The notes: generated by a model not told the origin, from the letters alone. A stretch of 64,000 bases of DNA from Lysobacteraceae bacterium SCN 69-320 (GCA_001725155.1 MEFP01000009.1:1-64000); one strand, 5' to 3'; shown: positions 41,918-52,759, counted from the first letter of the stretch. Program-made: numbers and translations.

Positions 41918-43147
41918 TCAGCTCTGCCAGACGATGAAGACGACCAGTGCCGCGAACGGCACGACGCCATAGGCCGCCAGACGCAATGCGGGCACTTCGC
42001 GCGTTTCGACCGCCGACTTGAGCCCGAACAGCGGGCGCAGCCAGTTCACGCGGCGAATCAGATGCGTGTGCAGCAGATGGCAGCCGGCCACGGTGCCGAG
42101 GACGACGAGCGTGCATTCCAGCGCCGCGCCGAGCTTCAGCGGCACGAGCCACCAGGCGATCAGCACGATCAGGCTCTGGTGCAGCATGTACCACGGATAG
42201 ACCGCCTCGTTGGCCTTCGGCAGCCAGGCGAACGGCCGGTTCAGCAGCGCATGCGCCCAGCCGAGGATGGCCAGCAGCATGGTCCAGACATAGGCGTTGC
42301 GCAGGGTCACGATCAGCACCTCGTACCAGTACGGAATCGTTTCGGGCAGGCCGTGGCGCGCGAAGGCATAGGCCGCGAACAGGCCCAGCGCGAACCCCAG
42401 CGCGACGCGGCGCAGACGCAGCGCCTCGGCCCAGAAACCTGCGTCGCGGGCGATCACGAAACCGTACAGGAACACCGTGAAATAGACCGCGTTGCGGTAC
42501 CAGTCGTGGATGAAGTCGCCGACGTCGGGAAAGCGCGGCTGCAGGACCAGGCTGTAGAGCAGCAGCGGCAGCGCCGGCAGGATCAGCAGCGCCGCGCCGC
42601 GCAGGCCGGCGAAGCCCGCACGGAGCCGCTGCCCCAGGCGGCTGCGCAGCAGCGGCAACAGGGCCGCCAGCGCCACGGTATAGACCCACAGATAGGCCAG
42701 GTACCAAAGGTGGTTCCAGGTGAAGCCGTGCTGCCAGCCGTCGAACGCATTCTCGGGCCAGCGCCGGGCGGTGTAGTACTCGGCCAGGAAACCGAAGAAG
42801 CCCGGCTCGACCAGGCCGTTGCTCACGCCCTGCACATACGGCTGGATCGGCACGACGACGAGAATGCCGAAGGTCAGCGGCAACAGCAGGCGCGCGCTGC
42901 GTGCGGCGAGGAAGCGGCCGGCCTGGCCCGGCTTGAGCAGGAACGCCGCGGCCATGCCGGAGATCAGGAAGATCAGGTCCATGCGCCAGCGGTTCATGAA
43001 CAGCATGGGCAGCTGCAGTCCCTCGGAGGTGTAGCTGCTTTTGATGTGCCAGCCCCAGTCGGCCACGTAGAGCATGCCGACGTGATACAGGATCAGGAAG
43101 GCGAAGGCGATGACGCGCAGGGCGTCGATGTCGTAACGGCGGTTCAT
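41918..43147 (-). CDS. Membrane acyltransferase (acyltransferase-3 / OpgC-like)
   Basis: 409 residues with about ten hydrophobic helices. The opening RRYDIDALRVIAFAFLILYH carries the arginine and histidine typical of the acyltransferase-3 superfamily; FLISGMAAAFLL and WYMLHQSLIVLIAWWL are further family marks. Such proteins move acetyl or succinyl groups across the inner membrane onto glucans, LPS or other glycans. The likely substrate here is a periplasmic glucan or surface sugar (inference). It is divergent from a LytTR regulator 151 bases away, which probably controls it. Confidence 0.85.
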   Translation of the reverse strand: MNRRYDIDALRVIAFAFLILYHVGMLYVADWGWHIKSSYTSEGLQLPMLFMNRWRMDLIFLISGMAAAFLLKPGQAGRFLAARSARLLLPLTFGILVVVPIQPYVQGVSNGLVEPGFFGFLAEYYTARRWPENAFDGWQHGFTWNHLWYLAYLWVYTVALAALLPLLRSRLGQRLRAGFAGLRGAALLILPALPLLLYSLVLQPRFPDVGDFIHDWYRNAVYFTVFLYGFVIARDAGFWAEALRLRRVALGFALGLFAAYAFARHGLPETIPYWYEVLIVTLRNAYVWTMLLAILGWAHALLNRPFAWLPKANEAVYPWYMLHQSLIVLIAWWLVPLKLGAALECTLVVLGTVAGCHLLHTHLIRRVNWLRPLFGLKSAVETREVPALRLAAYGVVPFAALVVFIVWQS

Positions 43148-43298
43148 GGGGGCTTCCGGTGAGGACGAGTCCGCAGGCTGCCGGGGACGGTCGTCCCAGG
43201 CCCGTCCCGGGGGCCGGCACGCCGGCCGCAGGGGATCAGCGGCGGAAACCCGGGACGAAGCGCGAACGCCGGGGCAGCCCCCTCCGTAGAATCCGCCC

Positions 43299-44174
43299 AT
43301 GACCGACACCGCTAACTGGCTGGACCGCTATCAACCCTGGCGCCGCAGCGCCGAGATCGGCTTCTGGGTCGTCGCCTTCCTGGTCAACGCCGTGTTCAAC
43401 AGCCTGACCGTGCTGATGGACGTACAGCGCGCGCGCCTGGACTTCGCGCCGTGGAAGCCGGCGGTCTGGGAAACCTCCAGCGGCCTGCTGATCCTGCTGC
43501 TCGTGCCGACCGTGGTGTGGTTCACGCGGCGCTTCCCGCTGCACCGGGACACCTGGCGCCGCCACCTGCCCTGGTACCTGCCGGCCAGTGTGGTCTGGTC
43601 CCTGGCCCACGTGGCCGGCATGGTCGCGCTGCGCAAGCTGGCCTATGCCAGCCAGGGCGAGCACTACGACTTCGGCAACTGGCCGCTGGAATTCGGCTAC
43701 GAATACCTCAAGGACGTGCGCGGCTTCGTCTCCACGGTTGCGCTGATCCACGCCTACCGCTTCGTGCTGCTGCGCCTGCAGGGCGAGGCCAGCCTGCTGA
43801 CCGAGCCCGACGTGGGACCGCCGGTCGACCCGGTCGAGCGGCCGGAACGCTTTCTCGTGCGCAAGCTCGGCCGCGAGTTCCTGATCGCCGCGGAGGACAT
43901 CGAGTGGATACAGGCCGCCGGCAACTACGCCAACCTGCGCGTACGCGGCCGCGACTATCCGCTGCGCAGCACGATCGCCGGCATCGAGGCGCGGCTGGAC
44001 CCGCAGCGCTTCGCGCGCGTGCACCGCAGCTACCTGATCAACCTCGACCAGCTCGCGATGATCGAACCGCTGGACACCGGCGACGCGCGCCTGCACCTGA
44101 AGGACGGTACCACCCTGCCCTGCAGCCGGCGCTATCGCAACGGCCTGCGCGGACGCGCGGCCGGCGCGGCCTGA
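43299..44174 (+). CDS. Membrane-anchored LytTR-family transcription regulator
   Basis: 291 residues. The N-terminal half has about four hydrophobic helices (around FWVVAFLVNAVFNSL, LLILLLVPTVVWF, YLPASVVWSLAHVAGMVAL and the segment before YRFVLLRLQ). The C-terminal 100 residues are a LytTR DNA-binding domain (FLVRKLGREFLIAAEDIEWI, QAAGNYANLRVRGRDYPLRS, RFARVHRSYLINLDQL). It therefore binds DNA from the membrane, with no receiver domain and no partner kinase beside it. Divergent pairing with the acyltransferase suggests it regulates that gene and possibly itself. Confidence 0.9.
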   Translation: MTDTANWLDRYQPWRRSAEIGFWVVAFLVNAVFNSLTVLMDVQRARLDFAPWKPAVWETSSGLLILLLVPTVVWFTRRFPLHRDTWRRHLPWYLPASVVWSLAHVAGMVALRKLAYASQGEHYDFGNWPLEFGYEYLKDVRGFVSTVALIHAYRFVLLRLQGEASLLTEPDVGPPVDPVERPERFLVRKLGREFLIAAEDIEWIQAAGNYANLRVRGRDYPLRSTIAGIEARLDPQRFARVHRSYLINLDQLAMIEPLDTGDARLHLKDGTTLPCSRRYRNGLRGRAAGAA

Positions 44175-44310
44175 CGGCGTCCTCGATCGCGCTCCGCCCA
44201 GGGCCGCGCGGCGGACACAGTGTGCGCGGCTTCACGCCGGCGCAACGGACCGCCATCGGCGCTGCGGATCGCGCTGGCGCCGGGCCGGTCGCTGCGGCTA
44301 CGCTGGCCGC

Positions 44311-45189
44311 ATGGACGACGCGCGCTATCTGCAGCTGGACGTATTTGCCGAGAAGGCCGGCGGCGGCAACCCGCTCGGCGTGGTCATCGGCGCGCAGGAC
44401 TGGGACGACACGGCCATGCAGCGCTTCGCGCGCTGGACCGGCCTCGTCGAGACCACCTTCCTGCTGCCGCCGACCCGACCCGAGGCAAGCTATCGCGCGC
44501 GCATCTTCACGCCGCAGCGCGAAATCGCCTTCGCCGGTCATCCGACCATCGGCAGTGCGCACGCCGCGCTCGAAACCGGTTTCGTCACGGCGCGCGGCGA
44601 CGGCCTGATCCAGGAATGCGGTGCCGGGCTGCTGCCGATCCACATCGGCGAGGAAGCCGGCCGCCGCGTGCTGTCGGTGCAGGCGCCGCGGGCGCGCCGG
44701 CTGGAACCCGAAGCGCTGCATGCCAAGCTCGTGCGTGCGATCCTCGACCGCACGCCGCTGGGCGCGCTGCCGCCGGGCTTCGTCGAAGGCGGCCGGCGCT
44801 GGTGGATCGCCGAATTCGCCGACGAAGCGACCCTGCGCGGCTGGCAGCCCGACCACGCAGCCATCGCCCGCCTGGCCAAGGCCAGCGACAGCCTCGGCCT
44901 CTGCGTGTTCGCGCGCTGCAGGCAACCCGACTACGAGATCGCCGTGCGGGCGTTCCCGGCCGGCGTCGGCATCGACGAGGACCCGGCCTCGGGCGCGGCG
45001 AACGGCCTGATCGGCGCCTGGATTGCCGCCGGCGAGCCGCAGGGTCCGCTCGCGCGCGGGTATCGCGTGAGCCAGGGCCGCGAGATCGGCCACGACGCGC
45101 GCCTCGGCATCCGCATCGAGAGCGACGGCGCCGTCTGGGTCGGCGGCGTGACGCATACGGTCATCGACGGCCACGCGCGCTGGAGTTGA
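44311..45189 (+). CDS. PhzF-family isomerase/epimerase
   Basis: 292 residues of the diaminopimelate-epimerase fold. The active-site glutamate lies in LVETTFLLPP; FTPQREIAFAGHPTIGSAHA and GIDEDPASGAANGLIGAWI are the two hallmark segments. PhzF itself isomerises a phenazine precursor, but most family members have unknown substrates and there are no phenazine genes here. It begins 136 bases after the LytTR gene on the same strand. Length is normal. Confidence 0.92.
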   Translation: MDDARYLQLDVFAEKAGGGNPLGVVIGAQDWDDTAMQRFARWTGLVETTFLLPPTRPEASYRARIFTPQREIAFAGHPTIGSAHAALETGFVTARGDGLIQECGAGLLPIHIGEEAGRRVLSVQAPRARRLEPEALHAKLVRAILDRTPLGALPPGFVEGGRRWWIAEFADEATLRGWQPDHAAIARLAKASDSLGLCVFARCRQPDYEIAVRAFPAGVGIDEDPASGAANGLIGAWIAAGEPQGPLARGYRVSQGREIGHDARLGIRIESDGAVWVGGVTHTVIDGHARWS

Positions 45190-45300
45190 GCACGGCGCGG
45201 TCGTGCCGCGGTGCCGCTCGGACTCGATGCGGTCCGGCCGTTCCGGCAATCGGACCCGTGGCCGGCGTCCGAGTGCGCGGCGACGCGTAGCGCACTACGC

Positions 45301-45801
45301 TCAGCCGCGGATTTCGAAACGCGCGCGGAAGATCGTGTCGTCCTGCACTTCGGGCGCGCCGGCGAGTATCCAGTCGTGGACCAGCGCCTGCTCGCTCAGC
45401 GGAATCGGCTGGCGCCCGCGCGGCATGCGCACACCGACGTCGACGGCCTCGCAATTGAGCTTGGTGAACAGCAGGCTTCGGCCGGGCTGGTTCGGCACCA
45501 CGCGGATCAGCGCATTGTCCTGGCTGCTCGGCTCGTTGTAGAGGAAGAACCACGAGGTCGGCGGATTCAGGTCGAGATCGGCCGACGGAAACTTGCCCCA
45601 GTCGACATGGCAGTTCGCGCAGCGCGTGCTCCAGATCGGCTGGATGTCCTCGCTGTAGTTGACGTGCTGGCGCATCGGCACGCTGTCGATGCTGTCGCAC
45701 TGCTCGGCCAGCGGCGCCGCAGCGTGTTCGGGCCAGGCCTGCGCCAGCGCCGGCAGTATCAGCAGCGCCGGCACCAGCCGGCGCAGCGTCCGTCGCCTCA
45801 T
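45301..45801 (-). CDS. Exported haem-binding (cytochrome c-like) protein
   Basis: 166 residues. Signal peptide (RRLVPALLILPALAQAWPEH), then SEDIQPIWSTRCANCHVDWG with a CxxCH haem site. The later segment LLFTKLNC and RMPRGRQPIPLSEQALVHDW gives a possible axial methionine in MPRG, as in planctomycete-type cytochrome c domains (R-M-P-x-G-x-x-P-L). The end, DTIFRARFEIRG, again resembles the IF-x-x-x-F(E) tail of exported proteins in this group. The ATG overlaps the stop of the membrane-protein gene (ATGA), so the two are co-translated. An electron-transfer or metal-reduction role is possible. Confidence 0.75.
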   Translation of the reverse strand: MRRRTLRRLVPALLILPALAQAWPEHAAAPLAEQCDSIDSVPMRQHVNYSEDIQPIWSTRCANCHVDWGKFPSADLDLNPPTSWFFLYNEPSSQDNALIRVVPNQPGRSLLFTKLNCEAVDVGVRMPRGRQPIPLSEQALVHDWILAGAPEVQDDTIFRARFEIRG

Positions 45802-46187
45802 CGCGCCACCGTGCCCTGGCTGCGCAGCGAACGCGCGATCAGGCCTATGCCGCCGAACAGCAGGACCAGCATCAGCAGGGTATTGAACAGGCTGGTCGCG
45901 ACGAAATAGACCCGAAGGTTGACCAGCACGCCGGCGATGATGATGACCAGGCCCGCGACGAGCAGCAGCCAGCCGAATACCGAGCGGCCGTTGAAGAACA
46001 ACAGCGCGACGCCGAGCACGAATGGGATCAGGGAAACGCCGAAGCTGTTGTAGCCCCAGAGCATCCAGCTGCCGCCGCTGACGACGACCTGGTTGGTCAG
46101 CAGCCAGCCGCCGGCGACGGCGAGCGCGAAACCAAGCAGGAACTGTCCAATGCCGCCCGGCGTGCCGCCGGCTCCGCTGATTGTCAC
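45798..46187 (-). CDS. Small four-helix membrane protein
   Basis: 129 residues with about four hydrophobic helices (FLLGFALAVAGGWLLTNQV, FGVSLIPFVLGVALLFF, VFGWLLLVAGLVIIIAGVLV, NTLLMLVLLFGGIGLIA). It starts with GTG behind GGGGGAG. Translationally coupled to the downstream haem-binding protein. Not recognised as a named family; a membrane partner for that protein is a guess. Confidence 0.7.
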   Translation of the reverse strand: MTISGAGGTPGGIGQFLLGFALAVAGGWLLTNQVVVSGGSWMLWGYNSFGVSLIPFVLGVALLFFNGRSVFGWLLLVAGLVIIIAGVLVNLRVYFVATSLFNTLLMLVLLFGGIGLIARSLRSQGTVAR

Positions 46188-46548
46188 GGTCGCGCTCCCC
46201 CGATGAATGCGCCCCTGTTTTACGGTCTGCGTCCGGACAGGTCAAACACCGTCACGCGGCATCTGCGACCTTCGTCGCGCTTGGCGTTCGCACTGGCCGC
46301 CCCAACGGTGCAAAGCGGACACGGCATGAGGGCACATCGACAACTTCGAGGTGCCCTCGGCGCGGTGGGGTACCGCTCGCGATCGAGCGCCCAAGCGCTT
46401 GATCGGCGCCGACGAGCCGGACCTGCGCCGGACTCGTCGACTCGAAAGACCGCCGGAACGACGGTTCCGGGGTTTCCATGAGGGGAAAACGGCCCCTGCT
46501 GCGTCATCACAGGCAATCCACACGACTGCACAGAAACTCCTGACCGCC
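46188..46548. other. Divergent spacer of 361 bases
   Basis: It holds several short palindromes (GCTCGCGATCGAGC near 46376, CAAGCGCTTG near 46391, CCGGAACGACGGTTCCGG near 46452) but no convincing gene. Promoters for both flanking operons must lie here. Confidence 0.4.
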
Positions 46549-46881
46549 ATGAGCGCCTCCAAGGCCCTAGCTGTTCCCCTCCCCGGCAGCAATTCACCGC
46601 GCGCCTTCACGCCGCGCCGCCGTCGCCGGCCCCGCATCCAGCGCAACAGCGCGCCGGTCACGACCGGCAACGGCGTATCCCTGCTGTCCATCGGCCTCGT
46701 CGGCGTCGTGTCGCTGCTGCTGTCGCTGCTGGCCTGCAGCTTCATCGTGACGGGGCTTGCGGTCTGGGTTGCCAACGGCGCCGCCGAATGGCTGGCCGCG
46801 ATAGTGCCGGCCGCGCTGTCGGTGCTGCTGTTCGCCTTCGCCTGGCGCCTCGTGCGCCTGCTCGGCGTCCGCGACCGCTGA
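46549..46881 (+). CDS. Small two-helix membrane protein
   Basis: 110 residues. A basic, serine/arginine-rich cytoplasmic start (FTPRRRRRPRIQRNSA) precedes two hydrophobic helices (SLLSIGLVGVVSLLLSLLA and WLAAIVPAALSVLLFAFAW). Not recognised. The gene end overlaps, in another frame, the possible start of the DUF4166 gene, suggesting co-expression. Confidence 0.55.
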   Translation: MSASKALAVPLPGSNSPRAFTPRRRRRPRIQRNSAPVTTGNGVSLLSIGLVGVVSLLLSLLACSFIVTGLAVWVANGAAEWLAAIVPAALSVLLFAFAWRLVRLLGVRDR

Positions 46882-47453
46882 ACGCCGTCGCCGCCAGCGC
46901 GACGCCGGACAATGTCGTCACGCGCTGGTTCGGCTCCGCTTTTTCCCAATTGCATCCTTTGCTGCAGGTTCTGCATCGCTCCGGCGGCAGCCTGCGCGGC
47001 ACGATAAGCCTGTCCACCGGCCACGGCATGGCCGCAATGGCCGGCCGCCGCCTCGCACGCCGTCTCGGCCTGCCGCTACAGCGCGGGCGCTGCGGGTTCG
47101 TCGTGCAGATAGCGCACGAGGCCGGTGCGCTGCTCTGGCAGCGCCGCTTCGACGACGGTGCGCAGATGATCTCGCGCTTCGTTCCCTACGGCGCCTTTCC
47201 CGACGGCGGCTGGCACGAGCAGACCGGTCCACTGCAGCTCGATCTCGGCGTGGACATCAGCGGCGGCGGCTGGCACTGGCGCCTGCGTGGCGCGCGCTGG
47301 CACGGCCTGCCGCTGCCGCCTGTGCTGCTGCCGCGCACCGAGGCCGGCAAGCGCATCGTCGACGGCCGCTATGTCTTCGTCGTCGACTTCCGGCTGCCGC
47401 TGCTGGGTCGCGTGCTGCGCTACGAAGGCGCGCTCGACGCCGACACGCAGTGA
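46788..47453 (+). CDS. DUF4166 domain protein
   Basis: Up to 221 residues. The recognisable domain begins near residue 45 with VTRWFGSAFSQLHPLLQVLH and continues with RGTISLSTGHGMAAMAGRRL, ARRLGLPLQ and ends VDGRYVFVVDFRLPLLGRVL, matching DUF4166. Function unknown; relatives are sometimes attached to or beside oxidoreductases. The true start is unclear: the only ATG in frame is 46788, inside the previous gene, and a CTG at 46878 overlapping the upstream stop (CTGA) would give about 191 residues and fit the domain better. Confidence 0.7.
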   Translation: MAGRDSAGRAVGAAVRLRLAPRAPARRPRPLNAVAASATPDNVVTRWFGSAFSQLHPLLQVLHRSGGSLRGTISLSTGHGMAAMAGRRLARRLGLPLQRGRCGFVVQIAHEAGALLWQRRFDDGAQMISRFVPYGAFPDGGWHEQTGPLQLDLGVDISGGGWHWRLRGARWHGLPLPPVLLPRTEAGKRIVDGRYVFVVDFRLPLLGRVLRYEGALDADTQ

Positions 47454-47639
47454 CGCGCGGCGCGGCAAGGCGCCGTTGATTTTCTGCGGCTTCATTCAAC
47501 GCACCGCGCAAAGGCGGGCAGGCAAGCCTTCGGTGGGAATGCGGATGCGCCGCCGGTCGCAGGAACGGCGACGCAAGCTTCGCTCGGTCGATCGCGGCCG
47601 CCGGGAAACGGACCGCGCTCGGGGCACTCGCGAGCAGGC

Positions 47640-48008
47640 CTAGCCCATGCAGAAAAAATTGAGCTTGTTGCCGTCGAGGTCGCGGAAATAGCCTGCGTAG
47701 AAGCCCTCGCCCCGCGGCCCCGGCGCACCTTCGTCGGTCGCGCCGAGCGCCAGCGCCCGCGCGTGCAGTGCGTCGACCTTGGCCGGGCTGTCGACGACCA
47801 GCGCGACCATGCAGCCATTGCCGGTCGTCGCCGGCTTGCCGTCATACGGCAGCGCCACGCACAGACCCGGCTTGCTCGGGTCGACCGCCCAGGCGATGAA
47901 ACGCTCGGACTGCATGAGCCGCGCCGCGCCGATTTCGGCGAGCAGGCTGTCGTAGAACGCCGAGGACCGGGCCAGGTCCGCAGTTCCGAGGGTGACGTAT
48001 CCGATCAT
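47640..48008 (-). CDS. VOC (glyoxalase/bleomycin-resistance fold) protein
   Basis: 122 residues. MIGYVTLGTADLARSSAFYD, the central VALVVDSPAKVDALHARALA and the closing YAGYFRDLDGNKLNFFCMG are typical of a single-unit VOC protein that dimerises around a metal. Substrate unknown. It lies 70 bases downstream of hutU on the same strand and may be transcribed with it. Confidence 0.88.
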   Translation of the reverse strand: MIGYVTLGTADLARSSAFYDSLLAEIGAARLMQSERFIAWAVDPSKPGLCVALPYDGKPATTGNGCMVALVVDSPAKVDALHARALALGATDEGAPGPRGEGFYAGYFRDLDGNKLNFFCMG

Positions 48009-48078
48009 CGGTGAAAGCTCCTGTCGTCTGGCCGGCGCGTGAGCGCCGGCCGGTTGCGGGCGGCGGATGCCGCCGGTT

Positions 48079-49749
<1,671 letters not shown>

Positions 49750-49888
49750 GGCCGGCTCCGAAGGGCGAAGCCGCGATTATAGGCCGCGCTCCGCAAGGTC
49801 CGGGTCGCACCGTGCTAGCACGCTGGTACGGCCGCGGTGATGCGCCGGCGCGATACCGGCGACGCCAAGGACTGGCATACTCGCCCGC

Positions 49889-51217
49889 ATGCCCACAGCC
49901 CGCTTCCTGCCGGCGCCCGCGCTGCGCCTGATCCTGTTCGTCTGCCTGTGCCTGACGGCCGCCTGCGCCACGCGCGGCCCCGCTACGGAATCCGCCACGG
50001 CTCCGGCGCCGACCGCAGCGGCGAGTTCCGCCAGCGCGAACGCCGCCGCGCCGGTACCTGCCGAACTGCCGCTGCTGCTGGTCTCCATCGACGGTTTCCG
50101 CACCGACTACCTGGATCGCGGCAAGACCCCGCGGCTGGCCGCACTGGCTGCCGGCGGCGTGCGCGCCGACGCGCTGCGGCCGTCGTTTCCGTCGCTGACG
50201 TTTCCGAACCACTACACCCTGGTGACCGGGCTGTACCCGGACCATCACGGCATCGTCCACAACCGCATCGAAGGCGATGGCGAGAACGACCGCTTCGTCT
50301 ACAACGACGCCAGCACCACGGCCGACGCGCGCTGGTGGGGCGGCGAGCCGATCTGGGTCGGTGCCGAACGCCAGGGCCTGCGCAGCGCGACCATGTTCTG
50401 GCCCGGCTCCGACACGGCAATCGCCGGCGTGCGGCCGAGCTACTGGAAGCCGTTCGACCGCAACGTCACTCCCGAGCAGCGCGTCGACACGGTGCTGGGC
50501 TGGCTGGATCTGCCGCCGGATCAGCGGCCGCGCTTCCTGACCCTGTATTTCGAACACGTCGACCGCGCCGGCCATGACCACGGTCCGTCCTCGCCCGAGG
50601 TCAACAACGCGCTGACCGAAGTCGACGCGGCGCTGGGCCGCCTGCTCGACGGCCTCGCCGCGCGCGGCCTCGGCAACGCGATCAACCTGCTCGTCGTGTC
50701 CGACCACGGCCTGACCGCGGCCAGCAGCACGCGCGTCGTCGTCGTCGACGACATCGTCAATCTCAAGCGCGTGCGCGCGGTGAATTACGGCGTCGTCGCC
50801 GGCTTTGCCCCGGAGCCCGGCCAGCAGGCCTATGCCTACAAGACCCTGGTCAAGCGCCACGACCACATGCGCTGCTGGCGCCGCACGCAGATGCCGGCGC
50901 GCTTCCACTACGGCAGCAATCCGCGCATTCCGCCGATCGTCTGCCTGGCCGATCCGGGCTGGATCATTGCGCGCTCGGACTGGGTCAAGGAACACCCCCA
51001 CGACAGTCCGCGCGGCGAACACGGCTACGACAACGACCTGCCCGAGATGCGCGCCCTGTTCGTCGCGAGCGGCCCGTCTTTCCGCCATGGCGCGCGCGTG
51101 CCCGAATTCGACAACGTCGACGTCTATCCGCTGCTGGCCCACCTGCTGCACATCAGGCCGGCGCCCAACGACGGCAATCCGAAAACCATGCGCGGCATCC
51201 TGCGCGACGGCGGCTGA
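49889..51217 (+). CDS. Outer-membrane/periplasmic nucleotide pyrophosphatase-phosphodiesterase
   Basis: 442 residues. A signal segment ends in the lipobox LTAAC; an alanine/threonine-rich linker follows. The alkaline-phosphatase-superfamily core shows LLLVSIDGFRTDYLD (first metal aspartate), the nucleophile threonine in FPSLTFPNHYTLVTGLYPDH, EHVDRAGHDHGP and VVSDHGLTA, then GEHGYDN. This is the bacterial NPP family, which splits nucleotide and sugar-nucleotide pyrophosphate or phosphodiester bonds. It lies between hutU and hutF without any metabolic link, so it may be an insertion into the hut region. Confidence 0.92.
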   Translation: MPTARFLPAPALRLILFVCLCLTAACATRGPATESATAPAPTAAASSASANAAAPVPAELPLLLVSIDGFRTDYLDRGKTPRLAALAAGGVRADALRPSFPSLTFPNHYTLVTGLYPDHHGIVHNRIEGDGENDRFVYNDASTTADARWWGGEPIWVGAERQGLRSATMFWPGSDTAIAGVRPSYWKPFDRNVTPEQRVDTVLGWLDLPPDQRPRFLTLYFEHVDRAGHDHGPSSPEVNNALTEVDAALGRLLDGLAARGLGNAINLLVVSDHGLTAASSTRVVVVDDIVNLKRVRAVNYGVVAGFAPEPGQQAYAYKTLVKRHDHMRCWRRTQMPARFHYGSNPRIPPIVCLADPGWIIARSDWVKEHPHDSPRGEHGYDNDLPEMRALFVASGPSFRHGARVPEFDNVDVYPLLAHLLHIRPAPNDGNPKTMRGILRDGG

Positions 51218-51315
51218 GCGCACCGGCTTCCGAACGAAGGGTCGGGGCCGACATCGCGGCGATGCGGGGAGCCGCGAATCGGGCGAAATGGACATTGCCG
51301 ATCGTGGATGAGCGC

Positions 51316-51341
51316 CGGACGCCTGATCAGTCAGGCGTCCG
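51316..51341. terminator. Strong hairpin between convergent genes
   Basis: CGGACGCCTGA pairs with TCAGGCGTCCG around a TCAG loop (11-bp stem). No T tract follows, so intrinsic termination is uncertain, but its place between the convergent phosphodiesterase and hutF genes fits a shared terminator or mRNA end. Confidence 0.6.
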
Positions 51342-51403
51342 TCATCCGGGAGGCAAGCGTCGGCTCCTGCGCGAACGCGCCGCCGTCGCCGTGCGAACCT
51401 CGC

Positions 51404-52759
51404 TCAGAACCCGATGCGCCGCAGCGCCGCGGCATAGCGTTGCGCAATGCGCGCCGCGTCGCGATGGCGTCCGTCGCGCACGCACCACTGGCCGTTGACC
51501 ATGACGTCGCGCACGAGGTTGCGGTTGCCGGCGAACACGAAGGTATCGAGCAGCGCGCCGGGCTCGCGGCCGGCGAATTGTGGCGCCGTGTCGTCGAGCA
51601 CGAGCAGGTCGGCACGTGCGCCCGCCTCGATCGCACCGAGCGTCGCGCCGGCGGCGCGGGCGCCGCCGAACAGCGCATCGCCCCAGAGCGTCTCGCCGAC
51701 GCTGCCGGAGGATTCCGACACGGCGATATTGCGATGCCGCGACACCAGCCGCTGGCCGTATTCGAGCCAGCGCAGTTCCTCCACCGGCGATACCGAGATG
51801 TGACTGTCCGAACCGATGCCGAGGACGCCGTCGGCGGCGAGGAAATCCTTCAGCGGGAACAGGCCGTCGCCGAGATTGGCTTCGGTCGTCGGACACAGGC
51901 CGGCGACCGCGCCGCTCGCGGCGATGCCGCGCGTCTCCGCGTCGGTCAGGTGGGTCGCATGCACGAGCGTCCAGCGCGCGTCGACCGGGGCGTTGGCGAG
52001 CAACCATTCCACCGGCCGCGCATTGCGCAGCGCGAGACAGTCCTGCACTTCGCCGATCTGCTCGGCGATGTGGATATGGATCGGCGCATCGTCGACGAGA
52101 CCGCTGTCGAGTACGGCCTGCAGCGACGCCTGGGGCACCGCGCGCAGCGAATGCAGCGCGACGCCGACGCGCAGGGTGTCGTCCTCGTGTGCGCGCAGGC
52201 GCTGCAGCAGGTCGAGATAGGCATCGGTCGCGTGACCGAAGCGGCGCTGGCGCTCGGCGAGTTCGCGGCCGTCGAAGCCGCCGGTCTGGTACAGGGTCGG
52301 CAGCAGGGTCAGGCCGATGCCGGTTTCACGCGCAGCCTCGATCAAGGCCAGCGACATGGTTGCGGGATCGGCATAGGGCCTGCCGTCGGGCTGATGATGC
52401 AGATAATGGAACTCGCAGACCTGGGTGTAGCCGGCCTCGAGCATTTCGACATAGAGCTGCGCGGCGATCGCCTGCAGTTCGTCCGGACCTACCCGGCCGG
52501 CGAACGCGTACATGGTCTCGCGCCAGGTCCAGAAGCTGTCCTGCGGATTCGTCTGGCGCTCGGCCAGACCGGCCATCGCGCGCTGGAACGCATGCGAATG
52601 CAGGTTCGGCATGCCCGGCAGCAGCCAGCGGCCGAGGCGCTGGGCCGTCGTGTCGGCCTCGGCGGCAACCGTGGCGAAGCGTCCGCCGTCGATGCGGAAC
52701 GCGACGTCCGCTTCCCAGCCGTGCGGCTGCCAGGCGTAGTCGCTGCGATACGACGTCAT
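51404..52759 (-). CDS. hutF: Formimidoylglutamate deiminase HutF
   Basis: 451 residues of the amidohydrolase superfamily. Zinc-site histidines lie in PNLHSHAFQRAM; RETMYAFAG, ALHSLRAVPQ, IHIHIAEQ, LVHATHLTD and GIGSDSHISVSPVEELRWLE follow in the expected order for HutF. The enzyme converts N-formimidoyl-glutamate to N-formyl-glutamate, the pathway used by Pseudomonas and relatives instead of direct HutG cleavage. The next enzyme (formylglutamate hydrolase) is not here. The start MTSYRSDYAWQPHG at 52759 faces hutI across 156 bases. Confidence 0.95.
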   Translation of the reverse strand: MTSYRSDYAWQPHGWEADVAFRIDGGRFATVAAEADTTAQRLGRWLLPGMPNLHSHAFQRAMAGLAERQTNPQDSFWTWRETMYAFAGRVGPDELQAIAAQLYVEMLEAGYTQVCEFHYLHHQPDGRPYADPATMSLALIEAARETGIGLTLLPTLYQTGGFDGRELAERQRRFGHATDAYLDLLQRLRAHEDDTLRVGVALHSLRAVPQASLQAVLDSGLVDDAPIHIHIAEQIGEVQDCLALRNARPVEWLLANAPVDARWTLVHATHLTDAETRGIAASGAVAGLCPTTEANLGDGLFPLKDFLAADGVLGIGSDSHISVSPVEELRWLEYGQRLVSRHRNIAVSESSGSVGETLWGDALFGGARAAGATLGAIEAGARADLLVLDDTAPQFAGREPGALLDTFVFAGNRNLVRDVMVNGQWCVRDGRHRDAARIAQRYAAALRRIGF

